64,000 nt of DNA from Candidatus Pseudobacter hemicellulosilyticus (GCA_029202545.1 CP119311.1:2852001-2916000), one strand, 5' to 3'. Counted from the first letter of the stretch, positions 16,932 to 26,963 are shown. Program-made: numbers and translations. The notes: generated by a model from the letters alone, not told the origin.

Positions 16932-19151
16932 TTACTTACCGGCCCATTTCCTGCTCAGGCTGGCGATGGTCTTACGAAAGGTTTCCAACCCTTCTTTTTC
17001 CTGTTTGATAAAGGCATTCTGCTCCAGTTTGCCGGTCACTTTGTTCATAGCAGCAGTGCTTTCATAGACCATTTTGCGGAAAGGATTCTTATAATCCTTG
17101 GCGCGGGCCTCATAGATGCCTTTTACCATCCATTCGCGGGTCTGCAGGCTCTGGTCCAGCAGGCTTTTGATGCTGTCTGCACCTGCCTTGCGCAGGTGAA
17201 TACCATGTACGGCCTGCAGGGCGGCAGCGGCATGCTGGAATTTTTCCTGTGCATAGGCGTCAGCCTGCTCCGTATAAAATGCATGGACCTGTTCCCAGCT
17301 TTTTACCCGGCCGGTATGTATTTTCTGGATCAGCTTTTCAATAGCCACCTGGCGGATCAGCTGGCCACCCACATTAGTCCAGGTGTCCAGTGACAGGCGG
17401 GTGGGCACGGCTGCCCTTACCTGCTCCAGTGTTTTCCATTCGTAGGTGTCGGCCTGCACTATCAGCTGTTGCACGGCATAGTAGGTGATCAGCTCCCGGA
17501 AGATCTGGTAAGCGGCAGGTACTTTGAGCAGGACTACCGGGCGGCGATTGTTCTCAAATCCTTCAGCCTGGATCTCCAGCTCCTGGAGAATGGGATCCTG
17601 GCTGTCCAGCAGTTGTTTGCCAATGGCCATCAGCTCTTCGCGGCTGGCGCGTTTGCGCTCCTGCTGCTGATGACGCAGCCAGGCTTTGCCGGTCAGCTCC
17701 TGCATCAGCTCCAGGGAGTGGACGATCTCATTGATGGTATCGGGGGCCAGGTAATTGTTTTCCAGCAGCTGGATCTTCTGCGTACGCTTGTCGCGGTCGC
17801 CGTATTTCCAGGCATTGCGGGCCAGGGCATACATATTATAGAGGAACCAGTAGGCGGGCATTACCAGCAGGCGGTTGTTGGTGACATCGTTGCTGGTGAG
17901 TGCAAAGGGGATAGGGATATTCAGCTCTGCGGGATAATCGCCCTTGGCCAGGATAGAGAAACTGGCAAACTGCGAGTTATGTTTCAGGCTGACACAGAGG
18001 CCGGGCCAGAAACCCCTGCCGGCAATCAGTTCCCCGTCCGGGCTACGGGAATTGTGGTTGCTGCCAATGGTGGCGCCGGCAGCCATATTGCTTTGCCCCT
18101 GTACCAGGGCCGCGCAGAGGAAAGAGTTGTTGTGGTGCTGCTCATGTCCCGGGAAGATCAGGGAGTTCAGTACTTCGCAGCAGGAGATGGTGGAATTATT
18201 GCCCAGGTAAGAGTTGATCAGGCGCGCACCGTATTTCAACTGGGAATGTGAGGCCATGAAAAAACGTACCGCTTTCACGCCATAGAATAACCGGCAGCCA
18301 TAATCCACAATGCCGTTCACCAGCTCGCAGCCTTCGCCCACCTGCGATTTAGCCTTCGCACTGGAATTGATGGTCACATTCTTGATCTTGTTGGCGCCTT
18401 TGAGATAGGCGTCCGATCCAATATTGACATCCTTTACAATGCGGCAGTTCTTGATCACGGTCCGGTCGCCGATGGTGCCATAGTAACCACGGCGGGTATC
18501 AAAGCGGGCCTGGGTAAAATCCTTGAGCTTCTGCTGGAACTGGTCGTCGTCCCGGAAGCGGGTCCAGAGATAGGCGTCGCCGGGCAGCATGCCATCAAAA
18601 GGGATGATGCTGCGGCCGCCGTTCTCATTACAGGCTTCCAGCCAGATGCGGATATTTTCTGATTCTCCATCCTTGAGAATGCCATTGCCGAATTTGGCAT
18701 GGTCGGTGGTGGCAATCTCATTGATGTTCACCAGCATCACATCGTTGCCGGTGATATAGTGGGAGATATAGTTCACGTTGTCCACTACGATATTGTCGCC
18801 AAAATCGCAGCTGATCACTGTACTGTTATAGAGGCCAACAGGGCGGCGCAGGTTATGGAATTCCAGGTAAACGGATTCCAGTTTGCCAATCCGCACCAGT
18901 CCGTAGAACTTGCAGTTCTGGACCAGCTCGGGATTGAAGGCATCGGAGACGAGGAGATTGTTCCAGTCGTCCGATGTATTCCTGTTACGCACCAGCATTT
19001 CAATTTCCCAGGCCGTGAGGTGGCGGTAGTGGATCTGGTTATTGCTCTGTTGGTGACGGATATGGTATTCGTCCTTGCCGGCCGGCAGGTATTCAGCCGG
19101 GATAAAATGATAACCTAATGTTTGCAGCGGGCTTTTCCTGATCTGGTTCAT
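16932..19151 (-). CDS. DUF4954 family protein (left-handed beta-helix)
   Basis: 739 residues. The N-terminal two thirds are a long series of hexapeptide-like turns (for example 'YNSTVISCDFGDNIVVDNVNY', 'DRTVIKNCRIVKDVNIGSDAYL'), i.e. a left-handed beta-helix like those of sugar-nucleotide acyltransferases, which I recognise as the DUF4954 family of Bacteroidota. The C-terminal third is helical. No signal peptide. The gene begins 15 bp after glmS on the same strand, so it is probably co-transcribed with the hexosamine-synthesis enzyme. A role in amino-sugar or nucleotide-sugar metabolism is an inference from fold and neighbour; the reaction is not known. Confidence 0.85.
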   Translation of the reverse strand: MNQIRKSPLQTLGYHFIPAEYLPAGKDEYHIRHQQSNNQIHYRHLTAWEIEMLVRNRNTSDDWNNLLVSDAFNPELVQNCKFYGLVRIGKLESVYLEFHNLRRPVGLYNSTVISCDFGDNIVVDNVNYISHYITGNDVMLVNINEIATTDHAKFGNGILKDGESENIRIWLEACNENGGRSIIPFDGMLPGDAYLWTRFRDDDQFQQKLKDFTQARFDTRRGYYGTIGDRTVIKNCRIVKDVNIGSDAYLKGANKIKNVTINSSAKAKSQVGEGCELVNGIVDYGCRLFYGVKAVRFFMASHSQLKYGARLINSYLGNNSTISCCEVLNSLIFPGHEQHHNNSFLCAALVQGQSNMAAGATIGSNHNSRSPDGELIAGRGFWPGLCVSLKHNSQFASFSILAKGDYPAELNIPIPFALTSNDVTNNRLLVMPAYWFLYNMYALARNAWKYGDRDKRTQKIQLLENNYLAPDTINEIVHSLELMQELTGKAWLRHQQQERKRASREELMAIGKQLLDSQDPILQELEIQAEGFENNRRPVVLLKVPAAYQIFRELITYYAVQQLIVQADTYEWKTLEQVRAAVPTRLSLDTWTNVGGQLIRQVAIEKLIQKIHTGRVKSWEQVHAFYTEQADAYAQEKFQHAAAALQAVHGIHLRKAGADSIKSLLDQSLQTREWMVKGIYEARAKDYKNPFRKMVYESTAAMNKVTGKLEQNAFIKQEKEGLETFRKTIASLSRKWAGK

Positions 19152-19166
19152 AAGATAGCAGTGGAT

Positions 19167-21002
19167 TTATTCTACCGTAACGCTTTTGGCCAGGTTCCGG
19201 GGTTTGTCCACATCCAGGTCCTTGGCGATGCCGATATAGTAGGCCAGTAATTGTAAGGGGATAGTACTCAGTACAGGTGCTACCAGTTCATCGGCTGCCG
19301 GTACTACAATGACATCGTCCGCCAGGGCGGTGATGGTTTCATCTCCTTCGGAGATCACGGCAATCACTTTTCCTTTGCGGGCTTTGATCTCCTGGATATT
19401 GCTGATGATCTTTTCGTGGTAGGAATCTTTGGTAGCCACAAATACCACGGGCAGTTGCTCATCTACCAGGGCGATAGGGCCATGTTTCATTTCAGCAGCG
19501 GGATACCCTTCGGCGTGGATATAGGAGATCTCTTTCAGTTTGAGGGCTCCTTCCAGCGCTACAGGGAAATTGTACCCGCGGCCCAGGTAAAGGAAATCGC
19601 GGGCGTCTTTGTATTTTTCAGCCAGCGCTTTTACATGCTCCGCCGTCTGCAGGGTGGTCTGCACTTTTTCCGGGATATCCTGCAGTTCATTCAGCAGGTG
19701 CATGAAACGCTTGCTGTCGATGGTCTGTTTCTCGTAGGCAATCTTCAGGGCTATCAGCGTGAGTACTACCAGCTGTGCGGTGAAGGCCTTGGTGCTAGCC
19801 ACGCCGATCTCAGGACCGGCATGCGTATAAGCGCCGGCATTGGAAATACGGGCTATGGACGAACCAACAACGTTCACTACGCCGAAGATCAGGGCGCCCT
19901 GTTCTTTGGCCCTTTCAATGGCTACGAGGGTATCGGCTGTTTCCCCGCTCTGCGATACGGCAATGATCACATCGCCTTTGTTGACGATGGGGTTGCGGTA
20001 GCGGAACTCGGAAGCGTATTCCACTTCTACAGGGATGCGACAGGTTTCCTCAATAATATATTCAGCCAGCAAAGCTGCATGCCAGCTGGTGCCACAGGCA
20101 ATGATGATGATCCTGCTGGCATTTTTGATCTGGTCAATATTGTTCTGTACCCCGGCCATGGTGATGGTGCCGGCGGCGGCGTCCAGGCGGCCACGGAGAC
20201 AGTCAAAGATGGTATGGGGCTGTTCAAATATTTCCTTCAGCATGAAATGGTCGTACCCGCCTTTTTCAATGGCGGCCAGTTCCAGGTCCAGCTTGGTGAT
20301 AAAGGGCGTTACTTTTTCGTTGCCCAGGTTTTTGAGGATCAGCTCATCGGGACGGATGATGGCCAGCTCATAATCGTTCACATACACTACTTCTTTGGTG
20401 TATTCAATAATGGGTGAGGCGTCAGAGGCCAGGAAATGTTCGCCTTTACCAATGCCGATCACCAGGGGGCTGCCTTTGCGGGCGGCGATCAGCGTATCCG
20501 GGTTGTCCTGGTCAATCAATACAATCACATAGGCGCCTACCACGCGTTTGAGCGCAATGCGGACGGCCTCTTCCAGGCTGCCTTCATTATGCTCCTGGAT
20601 ATCTTCAATGAATTTCAGCAGTACTTCGGTATCTGTATCGCTGCTGAAGGAGTATCCTTTTTTCAGCAGTTCATTTTTGAGCTGGCTGTAGTTCTCAATG
20701 ATGCCGTTGTGGATCATAGCCAGCTTGCCGTTGGCGGAGGTATGGGGGTGTGCGTTGCGATCACTGGGTTCACCATGCGTGGCCCAACGGGTATGGCCAA
20801 TGCCGGCATGGGCGTGGAGGTCTTTGCCTACCAGGCTTTCTTCCAGGTCGGCCACCTTACCTTTCTTCTTATACACTTTCAGTCCATGATTGAGCAACGC
20901 TACGCCGGCGCTGTCATAACCACGGTATTCAAGACGTTTCAATCCTTTCAGGATAACGGGATAGGCTTCCTTAGGGCCGATATAAGCTACAATGCCGCAC
21001 AT
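19167..21002 (-). CDS. glmS: Glutamine-fructose-6-phosphate aminotransferase (isomerizing)
   Basis: 611 residues, full length. Catalyses fructose-6-P + glutamine to glucosamine-6-P + glutamate, the entry to UDP-GlcNAc, peptidoglycan and LPS. The N-terminal glutaminase domain begins MCGIVAYIG with nucleophile Cys2 and has GHTRWATHG; two SIS domains follow ('CGTSWHAALLAEY', 'SQSGETADT', 'GRGYNFPVALEGALKLKEIS') and the C-terminus ends in the conserved DKPRNLAKSVTVE. DUF4954 lies 15 bp downstream. No glmS ribozyme is present in the leader. Confidence 0.98.
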   Translation of the reverse strand: MCGIVAYIGPKEAYPVILKGLKRLEYRGYDSAGVALLNHGLKVYKKKGKVADLEESLVGKDLHAHAGIGHTRWATHGEPSDRNAHPHTSANGKLAMIHNGIIENYSQLKNELLKKGYSFSSDTDTEVLLKFIEDIQEHNEGSLEEAVRIALKRVVGAYVIVLIDQDNPDTLIAARKGSPLVIGIGKGEHFLASDASPIIEYTKEVVYVNDYELAIIRPDELILKNLGNEKVTPFITKLDLELAAIEKGGYDHFMLKEIFEQPHTIFDCLRGRLDAAAGTITMAGVQNNIDQIKNASRIIIIACGTSWHAALLAEYIIEETCRIPVEVEYASEFRYRNPIVNKGDVIIAVSQSGETADTLVAIERAKEQGALIFGVVNVVGSSIARISNAGAYTHAGPEIGVASTKAFTAQLVVLTLIALKIAYEKQTIDSKRFMHLLNELQDIPEKVQTTLQTAEHVKALAEKYKDARDFLYLGRGYNFPVALEGALKLKEISYIHAEGYPAAEMKHGPIALVDEQLPVVFVATKDSYHEKIISNIQEIKARKGKVIAVISEGDETITALADDVIVVPAADELVAPVLSTIPLQLLAYYIGIAKDLDVDKPRNLAKSVTVE

Positions 21003-21156
21003 AAGTAAATAAGTGGTTTCGTGATAGAGAATGGTTCGGTTTCAAGGCCTTGCAATCGTGGGCGTCTGCCGGTTGTTGCGGGTTTTTGCGTTTTCCCATC
21101 GCAATAGGCAACAGTATTATAAACGATGACGCAATATAAAGCAATATACCGTAAAC

Positions 21157-23607
21157 TCATTTTTTCAGCTGCTCCTCAAACAGCCGGTAGATCCTTTTGT
21201 ATTCGTCGGTCCAGCTGGAGGGTTCAACAAAGCCATGGTCTTCCACCGGGTAAACGGCCAGTTCCCAGTTATCCTTTCCCAGCTCAATGAGCCGCTGCGA
21301 GAGGCGGACAATATCCTGGAAATGTACATTGACATCCACCATGCCATGACACATCAGGAGATTGTCCTTCAGCCCTTCGGCAAAATGTATGGGCGAGCTG
21401 CGGCGATAGGCGATGCTGTCGGTCTGCGGTTCATTCAGAATATTGGAAGTATAGCCATGGTTGTAATGGGCCCAGTCGGTCACAGAGCGCAGGGCTGCCC
21501 CTGCCTTGAAAACACCAGGCTGGGTGAACAGGGCCATGAGGGTAATGAAGCCGCCATAGGAGCCGCCATAGATGCCGATGCTGCCGGGATCAACGCCCAG
21601 TGAATCCACGAGGTAGCGGGCGCCGTCCACCTGATCGGTCAGGTCTTTGCCACCCATATGCCGGTAGATGCCGGTGCGCCAGTTGCGGCCATAGCCTGCG
21701 CTGCCCCTGTAGTCAATGTCCAGCACGGTATAGCCCTGATCTGCCAGCAGGTTATGGAACATATACTCCCGGAAATAGCTGCTCCACCAGCGGTGGGCGT
21801 TCTGGAGATAGCCGGCACCATGTACAAAGATGACGGCTTTGCCGCTGTGGTGGCGGGAGCCTGTTGTGGCATGCCGGGTGGGATCTGCCTGGAGCGTATG
21901 ATCTGCGCCGGAGCGGGCTTCCAGGCTATCGTGGCCGTCAGCACGGTAGAGCCGGGCGTAAACGATGGCGCCATCGCGGGCTGTAAAGCGGATCAGCTCA
22001 GGATCACGCCAGGCATAGGCGGAAAAAGCGGGGGAGGCAGCCAGCCTGGTGATCTGCCGGGGCCGGGCGCCGGGTTTGTTGTCCTGCAGGTATAGTTCCC
22101 AGGGTTTGTTGCTGTAGGAATAGAGGAAGGACAGGGTCTTTTCATCGGGCGACAGGCTCACCTGGCTGGCGCCGGTCATGGTAGTGAGCTGCTCCAGTTT
22201 TTTATCGGTTATAGATAAACGGTAGAAATGCTGCTCGCCCGGATGTACCTGGTTGGTGGTGAGGTAAAAATATTTTTTGTTGTTGGAGAGGCGGGCCGAC
22301 TGCACCTCATAGTTCCCGCTGGTCAGGGCTTTGGATACCCTGGTCTGTACGTTCATGGTATAGAGGTGCGAGTAACCGCTGACTTCCGACTGGAACCAGC
22401 ATTCCTGCTCATTGATCCAGCCCAGGTTATAGATGCCGGGGCCGCCAATCCAGGCTTCGTCATGCTGGCGGTCCAGCAGGGTCTGCCTGCCGGTAGCAGG
22501 TTCAAGCAACAGGAGCCAGCGATCCTTATTGTCCTGGGCGCGCAGGTCCAGCAGGGCGTAGTTGCCCTGGGGCGACCAGCTCACCGGTTGAAAGCTGACA
22601 TCCCGGAGCGCAGGCTGTTTGCTTCTGGCGGCATATACTTCGGGATAATCTTTCAGGTAAGCGGGCAGATCGCGGATACCGGGAATGGAGTCCGTCAATA
22701 TCCTGTACACGGTATCAGTTTTTGTATCGAAGACAAAGAGTTCCTGGCTGCCCTGTGGAGAACCAACCTTGCTGCGTGCCGGGATATCTTCTGTAAAACC
22801 GCTGGCGGTTACATAATTGGGGACAATGGTATTCTTAACGCCTGTGGCGGACTTGCTGAGGCGGTAGCTGATGAAACGGCCATCGGGGCTGATGCTGACC
22901 CCGGACAGACTTTTATCCTGCAGGTAGATGCTGCGCAATTCTTTTAGGGGAGGGTTGGCTTTTTCCATGGAATCAGCCAATTCTCTTTTCTCCTTTCGCT
23001 GGGTGAGAATAAAGGAATTGTTCAGGGCATCCTGTTGCAACCTGCTTTCTGCGGTGGGCTGCTTAACGGCAGTGGGTGCAGGAGTGGCGGGTGCATTGCC
23101 GGACAGGAAACTGGTCAGCTGGCTGAGCTGCCCGCTGCTGATGTCCCAGGAAAAAAGATTGTTGCCCCGGGAAAAAACGATGCGGCTATCGCCAAAGGCA
23201 AATACGGGATTGCCTTCTGCTTCTGTGGTCTGCGTGATCCGGCGGGTTTGCCCGGAGGCCGTTTGGGTGAGGTAAATATCTCCCTGCTGGCTGAACACAT
23301 ACTGGCTCCGGTTATTGTTGTAGCGGATGGAAGCCGCGGAAACAATATGCTGGCGCTGTGCGGCCGTGGTTTTGCCCGGCGTTGTATTTTTCAGCGTGAG
23401 GCTGTACAGTGAATCGGCGGGTGCTTTTTCCGGGTTCCACTGGAAATAGAGGGTCTGCCCGTCGGCGCTCCAGTAAGGGGCGGAAGGCGAGGTCCCGATC
23501 CATTGCGGATCAGCCATGATCTTTTCAATACTGAGTGCGCTGGCCCCGGTCTGGGCCTGCATTGTTACCGGGATGGCCGCCAGCAACAGGAGTAGGTAGG
23601 TTTTCAT
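21157..23607 (-). CDS. S9 family prolyl oligopeptidase / DPP IV-like peptidase, secreted
   Basis: 816 residues with a signal peptide (about 1-18, ending MQAQ), a beta-propeller region (about 40-560, with WD40-like 'SPDGRFISYRLSKS' and 'SPDEKTLSFLYS' blades) and a C-terminal alpha/beta-hydrolase. The catalytic triad is readable: Ser683 in GGSYGG, Asp758 in GMVDVNVHF and His791 in EDHGF. Periplasmic or surface dipeptidyl/oligopeptidase acting on peptides is expected. Its ATG overlaps the mgtE stop codon (TAATG), so the two genes are translationally coupled in one operon. The insert of Gly/His/Ser-rich sequence around residue 590 (near RHATTGSRHHSG) is unusual and looks like a surface loop. Confidence 0.93.
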   Translation of the reverse strand: MKTYLLLLLAAIPVTMQAQTGASALSIEKIMADPQWIGTSPSAPYWSADGQTLYFQWNPEKAPADSLYSLTLKNTTPGKTTAAQRQHIVSAASIRYNNNRSQYVFSQQGDIYLTQTASGQTRRITQTTEAEGNPVFAFGDSRIVFSRGNNLFSWDISSGQLSQLTSFLSGNAPATPAPTAVKQPTAESRLQQDALNNSFILTQRKEKRELADSMEKANPPLKELRSIYLQDKSLSGVSISPDGRFISYRLSKSATGVKNTIVPNYVTASGFTEDIPARSKVGSPQGSQELFVFDTKTDTVYRILTDSIPGIRDLPAYLKDYPEVYAARSKQPALRDVSFQPVSWSPQGNYALLDLRAQDNKDRWLLLLEPATGRQTLLDRQHDEAWIGGPGIYNLGWINEQECWFQSEVSGYSHLYTMNVQTRVSKALTSGNYEVQSARLSNNKKYFYLTTNQVHPGEQHFYRLSITDKKLEQLTTMTGASQVSLSPDEKTLSFLYSYSNKPWELYLQDNKPGARPRQITRLAASPAFSAYAWRDPELIRFTARDGAIVYARLYRADGHDSLEARSGADHTLQADPTRHATTGSRHHSGKAVIFVHGAGYLQNAHRWWSSYFREYMFHNLLADQGYTVLDIDYRGSAGYGRNWRTGIYRHMGGKDLTDQVDGARYLVDSLGVDPGSIGIYGGSYGGFITLMALFTQPGVFKAGAALRSVTDWAHYNHGYTSNILNEPQTDSIAYRRSSPIHFAEGLKDNLLMCHGMVDVNVHFQDIVRLSQRLIELGKDNWELAVYPVEDHGFVEPSSWTDEYKRIYRLFEEQLKK

Positions 23608-24995
23608 TACAGCAAAATACCACTCAAAATCAAATAGGCCATCGAAAAATAGATCACGAGGCCGGTGACATCCACCAGCGTGGCCACAAAAGGAGCAGAG
23701 GAAGTGGCGGGGTCAGCGCCTAATTTTTTGAGGATGATGGGCAGCATGGAGCCGGAGATAGTACCCCAGACCACTACGCCGATCAGGGACAGGCCTACGG
23801 TGAGGCCGATCTGCACGCTGTGATCCCCATATGTATGGAAGATGGTATTCCAGAAGATGACGCGGAAAAAGCCGATCAGGCCCAGCACTACGCCCAGCAG
23901 GAGCCCTGATATGATCTCCCGGCGCAGTACCAGCCACCAGTCGTGTATAGTGATCTCACCTACGGCCATGGCCTGGATGATCAGGGTGGAAGCCTGTGAG
24001 CCGCTGTTGCCGCCGCTGGAAATGATAAGGGGCACAAAGAGGGCCAGCACCACGGCTTTGGCGATCTCATCCTCAAAATAACCCATTGCCGTAGCAGTGA
24101 GCATTTCACCGAGGAAGAGCACTACCAGCCAGATCACCCTTTTCTTGAAGAGCTTGATGAGGGGGATCTCCAGGTAGGGTTCGTTGAGGGCTTCCGTACC
24201 ACCGAATTTCTGCATGTCCTCACTGAATTCTTCATTGGCCACCCAGAGTACATCGTCGATGGTGACAATGCCGAGCAGGATATTTTTATCATCTACCACG
24301 GGCAGGGCCGTGCGGTTATTCATCCTGAAGGTCTGGTTGGCTACTTCCTGGTCGTCATTTACGTTGAGCGTGATATAGCGGTTGTCAATGATATCGCCTA
24401 CCTGTCTATCGGGGTTGGAGAGCAGGATCTCGCGGATCCGCATGTCATCTACAAATTCGCCTTTGTCGTTCACCACGTAGATCACGTCAATGGTCTCACT
24501 GTCCTTGCCTACTTCCCGGATATGTTCCAGCACTTCCTGCATGGTCCAGTCTACCTGGACCGCAATATAATCCGGGGTCATCAGCCTGCCCACGCTGCCT
24601 TCGGGGTAGCCGAGCAGGGAGAGGGTGATCCTTCTTTCGTCCGGGTTGAGCAGTTTCACCAGTTCTTTCACCACTTCACCGTGCAGCTCTTCCAGGAAGG
24701 CCGTGCGGTCATCCGCGGGCAGTTCATTGAGCAGCTCGGCGGTTTTGAAAGGGGGAAGTTCCTGGATAATATCTTTCTGTTCGGCCAGGTCAAGGATCTT
24801 GAAAACGCTGGCGGCGCGGTGAATGCTCATATGGGCAACGATCTGGTGTCCATAGTCAGGCTCTTCACCGATGAGCTCGGCCACATCGCTGATATTCTGG
24901 TCGTTCAGGAACTCCCGGACCTGCAGTAAGTCGTCCTTACGCACCAGTTCCAGGAATTGCTCCCGCAGGGTATCGATATCCAGCTCCGCGCTCAT
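23607..24995 (-). CDS. mgtE: Magnesium transporter MgtE
   Basis: 462 residues. N-terminal cytosolic MgtE_N superhelix (about 1-130), tandem CBS domains (about 135-255, which sense Mg2+) and five C-terminal membrane helices with GGNSGSQAST and the VDVTGLVIYF pore region. Imports Mg2+ (possibly Co2+). The S9 peptidase gene overlaps its stop by one base. The promoter box TAAATTTG lies only 4 nt before the ATG, implying a leaderless mRNA. Confidence 0.96.
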   Translation of the reverse strand: MSAELDIDTLREQFLELVRKDDLLQVREFLNDQNISDVAELIGEEPDYGHQIVAHMSIHRAASVFKILDLAEQKDIIQELPPFKTAELLNELPADDRTAFLEELHGEVVKELVKLLNPDERRITLSLLGYPEGSVGRLMTPDYIAVQVDWTMQEVLEHIREVGKDSETIDVIYVVNDKGEFVDDMRIREILLSNPDRQVGDIIDNRYITLNVNDDQEVANQTFRMNNRTALPVVDDKNILLGIVTIDDVLWVANEEFSEDMQKFGGTEALNEPYLEIPLIKLFKKRVIWLVVLFLGEMLTATAMGYFEDEIAKAVVLALFVPLIISSGGNSGSQASTLIIQAMAVGEITIHDWWLVLRREIISGLLLGVVLGLIGFFRVIFWNTIFHTYGDHSVQIGLTVGLSLIGVVVWGTISGSMLPIILKKLGADPATSSAPFVATLVDVTGLVIYFSMAYLILSGILL

Positions 24996-24999
24996 GCGC

Positions 25000-25007
25000 C
25001 AAATTTA
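25000..25007 (-). promoter_or_regulatory. mgtE promoter -7 box next to the start codon
   Basis: Minus-strand TAAATTTG followed by GCGC and the mgtE ATG. No -33 TTG is apparent. Confidence 0.6.
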
Positions 25008-25043
25008 GGGTAATTCGCCTTTTTTTGATGCAGTGGCCGGGAC

Positions 25044-25071
25044 TTGTCAACGAAATAATTGGGTAATATTG
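25044..25071 (+). promoter_or_regulatory. Candidate promoter of the SET-domain gene
   Basis: TTG (25044-25046), 17-bp spacer, TAATATTG (25064-25071; one mismatch to TAnnTTTG), then CGC and the ATG at 25075. It faces away from the mgtE promoter. Confidence 0.45.
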
Positions 25072-25074
25072 CGC

Positions 25075-25455
25075 ATGATCCTTCCTTCTCTTTTTATTGC
25101 CCCTTCGGGAGAAATGGGGCGTGGCGTATATACGGCAAAAAAACTACCCTCGGGTACGGTGATCGAGATCTCACCAGTGATTGTGCTGCCGCCGGCGGAT
25201 CGTCCCGTGATAGACCAAACGCTGCTGCATGATTATATATTTGAGTGGGGAGAGGCAGGACAATCCTGTGTGGCGCTGGGTTATATCTCTATGTACAATC
25301 ATTCCTATGCTTCCAACTGCACCTATGATATGGACTATGAAAGCCAGCTCATGACCATCACTACGGTCCGGGCGGTGAAAGCCGGAGAGGAATTGTTCAT
25401 TAATTATAACGGCGACTGGAACAATGAGAAGCCCTTATGGTTTGAAGCCAGGTAA
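25075..25455 (+). CDS. SET domain-containing protein
   Basis: 126 residues from the ATG at 25075, preferred over an upstream GTG (25033) because the domain begins here. SET landmarks are all present in order: GRGVYTAKKLPSG near the N-terminus, the cofactor/substrate motif NHSYASNC, and the C-terminal GEELFINYNGDW. SET proteins are SAM-dependent lysine methyltransferases; bacterial single-domain ones have unknown targets. Cytosolic. It stands alone, divergent from mgtE. Confidence 0.88.
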   Translation: MILPSLFIAPSGEMGRGVYTAKKLPSGTVIEISPVIVLPPADRPVIDQTLLHDYIFEWGEAGQSCVALGYISMYNHSYASNCTYDMDYESQLMTITTVRAVKAGEELFINYNGDWNNEKPLWFEAR

Positions 25456-25475
25456 GCAGTAGTGTACGCAGCCCC

Positions 25476-25490
25476 TGGTTCGTCCAAAAA
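25476..25490 (+). repeat. Copy of the TTGGTTCGTCC dispersed element
   Basis: CTGGTTCGTCCAAAAA in the short gap between the SET gene and the DUF4403 gene; the A/T tail differs (AAAAAAAAC) from the 11-kb copies. Confidence 0.6.
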
Positions 25491-25526
25491 AAACTTTTTC
25501 CTGACAGCTCCGGGTAGGGGTAATCA

Positions 25527-26963
25527 TTATTGCATGCCCAGCAGATCCGCCGAAGGATGCCCTATCAGCACCAGTTGCCCGCGGATATAGGCCTGTAGCT
25601 GGATATGGTCCTGCTGGGGCAGCAATCCCACGATCTTCAGCTCCTGCAGCTGGCCTGCAGAGCTCATCCAGGGGGTGACCTGCTGGTTGAGCCGGGCTTC
25701 AATGGCCGCTTTATTGGTCTGTATCAGGGCTGCAATATCCAGTACGGCCTGGTTCTGGATGGTCTTCACCACTTTCCGGCGGAACATGCCTTCCAGGATA
25801 GAGACCAGGATATCCTTTGTATCTACAGAAAAACTCAGGTTTTCCATGGACAATACCTGTCTGGCGGTATCCAGTTTAGGCATACCGCTGAGGTGCAGCA
25901 CCCCGGAGCGGTTGCCGGTGAAAGCGATATCCACAGACAGTTTCCCTTCATTGGTGCCCTGGACTTTGACATCTTTGATCACAAAGGTCCGGCCTTTGAG
26001 CTCAAAGGGTTTGTTGCGGAGACTATCATTCAGCAGCTTATTGAAGAATTTGTATTCATATACGGCATTGAGGTAGGTGCTGATCTGTCCGGGATTGTCT
26101 GTATTGGTAACCGGTGGCAGGGGCGAGCGGGTCACCAGCCGCTGGCTGTCGGACGAGAACTGGGGCGAGCCGCTGAAGCCCAGCGAGAAATACAGGGTAT
26201 CCCTGCTGGCATTAAATTTTCCGATACGCAGCATGGTGGGATTGAGGTTGAGGAAGCCATACTGGCTGATGGGCATTACGCGGCTGCCGCCACTGCGCCA
26301 CTGGCGCAGCTGCTCGCTGTTGTTGAGCGATTGTACAAAATTGTCGAACGTAGTGGCATAACTTTCAATAGACACTTTGATGCTGTCCATGATCTCGCTG
26401 GTCATATCATTGGCCATGAGGGTCACTTCGCATTTGTCCAGGGGCTGGAGCTTATCCAGGCGGGTAGCGGTAAGTACCTGGTGATTGGGCAGCAGGTTGA
26501 GGACCGAGCTGATATTGATATCCACGCGGCGCAGGGGTTCACTGCCGAAGCCGCAGCTGCCGCTGATCCAGGGGGTCACCTGTTTGCCGAAGGCGCAGGC
26601 GCAGCGGCTGCCCGCTATCTGGTAATTGCCGCGAAAAGCGATATTGACCTTATTGTTGACGCAGGTAAAGACAAAGGGAGAACGGACAAACCGGTACTTG
26701 TAGCGGAAATCGCAGGACGAGAGGGTATAGTCCGGCCATTTATCGCTGGTGAATTCCTTTGCCGTGGAAGAGTCCATCATGGACAGCAGCGGCTTCATGT
26801 ACACCTTGATGGGAATATTGATCTGGGATACAGGCAGGGCAGGGAGGCTGCGGCCGGTGGACGCCAGGGATTGCGGTGTAATGGTCACTGTCCTGGAAGA
26901 GCCACAGGCATAGAGCTGCAGCAGTAGAAGACCGTAGACGGCCATCCGGAAGGTGGTGCGCAT
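25527..26963 (-). CDS. DUF4403 family lipoprotein
   Basis: 478 residues from the ATG at 26963. The frame is open further upstream, but that extension runs antisense to the BrkB-like gene and lacks coding character, whereas this start gives a lipoprotein signal with lipobox LYAC. The body ('INIPIKVYMKPL', paired long beta-rich halves, 'QVTPWISGSCGF', 'LNQQVTPWMSSAG') matches DUF4403, a family of lipid-anchored proteins thought to form tubular lipid-binding-like domains. Function unknown; probably outer-membrane lipoprotein. Divergent from the BrkB-like gene. Confidence 0.85.
   Translation of the reverse strand: MRTTFRMAVYGLLLLQLYACGSSRTVTITPQSLASTGRSLPALPVSQINIPIKVYMKPLLSMMDSSTAKEFTSDKWPDYTLSSCDFRYKYRFVRSPFVFTCVNNKVNIAFRGNYQIAGSRCACAFGKQVTPWISGSCGFGSEPLRRVDINISSVLNLLPNHQVLTATRLDKLQPLDKCEVTLMANDMTSEIMDSIKVSIESYATTFDNFVQSLNNSEQLRQWRSGGSRVMPISQYGFLNLNPTMLRIGKFNASRDTLYFSLGFSGSPQFSSDSQRLVTRSPLPPVTNTDNPGQISTYLNAVYEYKFFNKLLNDSLRNKPFELKGRTFVIKDVKVQGTNEGKLSVDIAFTGNRSGVLHLSGMPKLDTARQVLSMENLSFSVDTKDILVSILEGMFRRKVVKTIQNQAVLDIAALIQTNKAAIEARLNQQVTPWMSSAGQLQELKIVGLLPQQDHIQLQAYIRGQLVLIGHPSADLLGMQ

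Noticed and set aside
25605..26927. 440-aa plus-strand open frame
   Set aside because: Antisense to the DUF4403 lipoprotein gene, low-complexity shadow.
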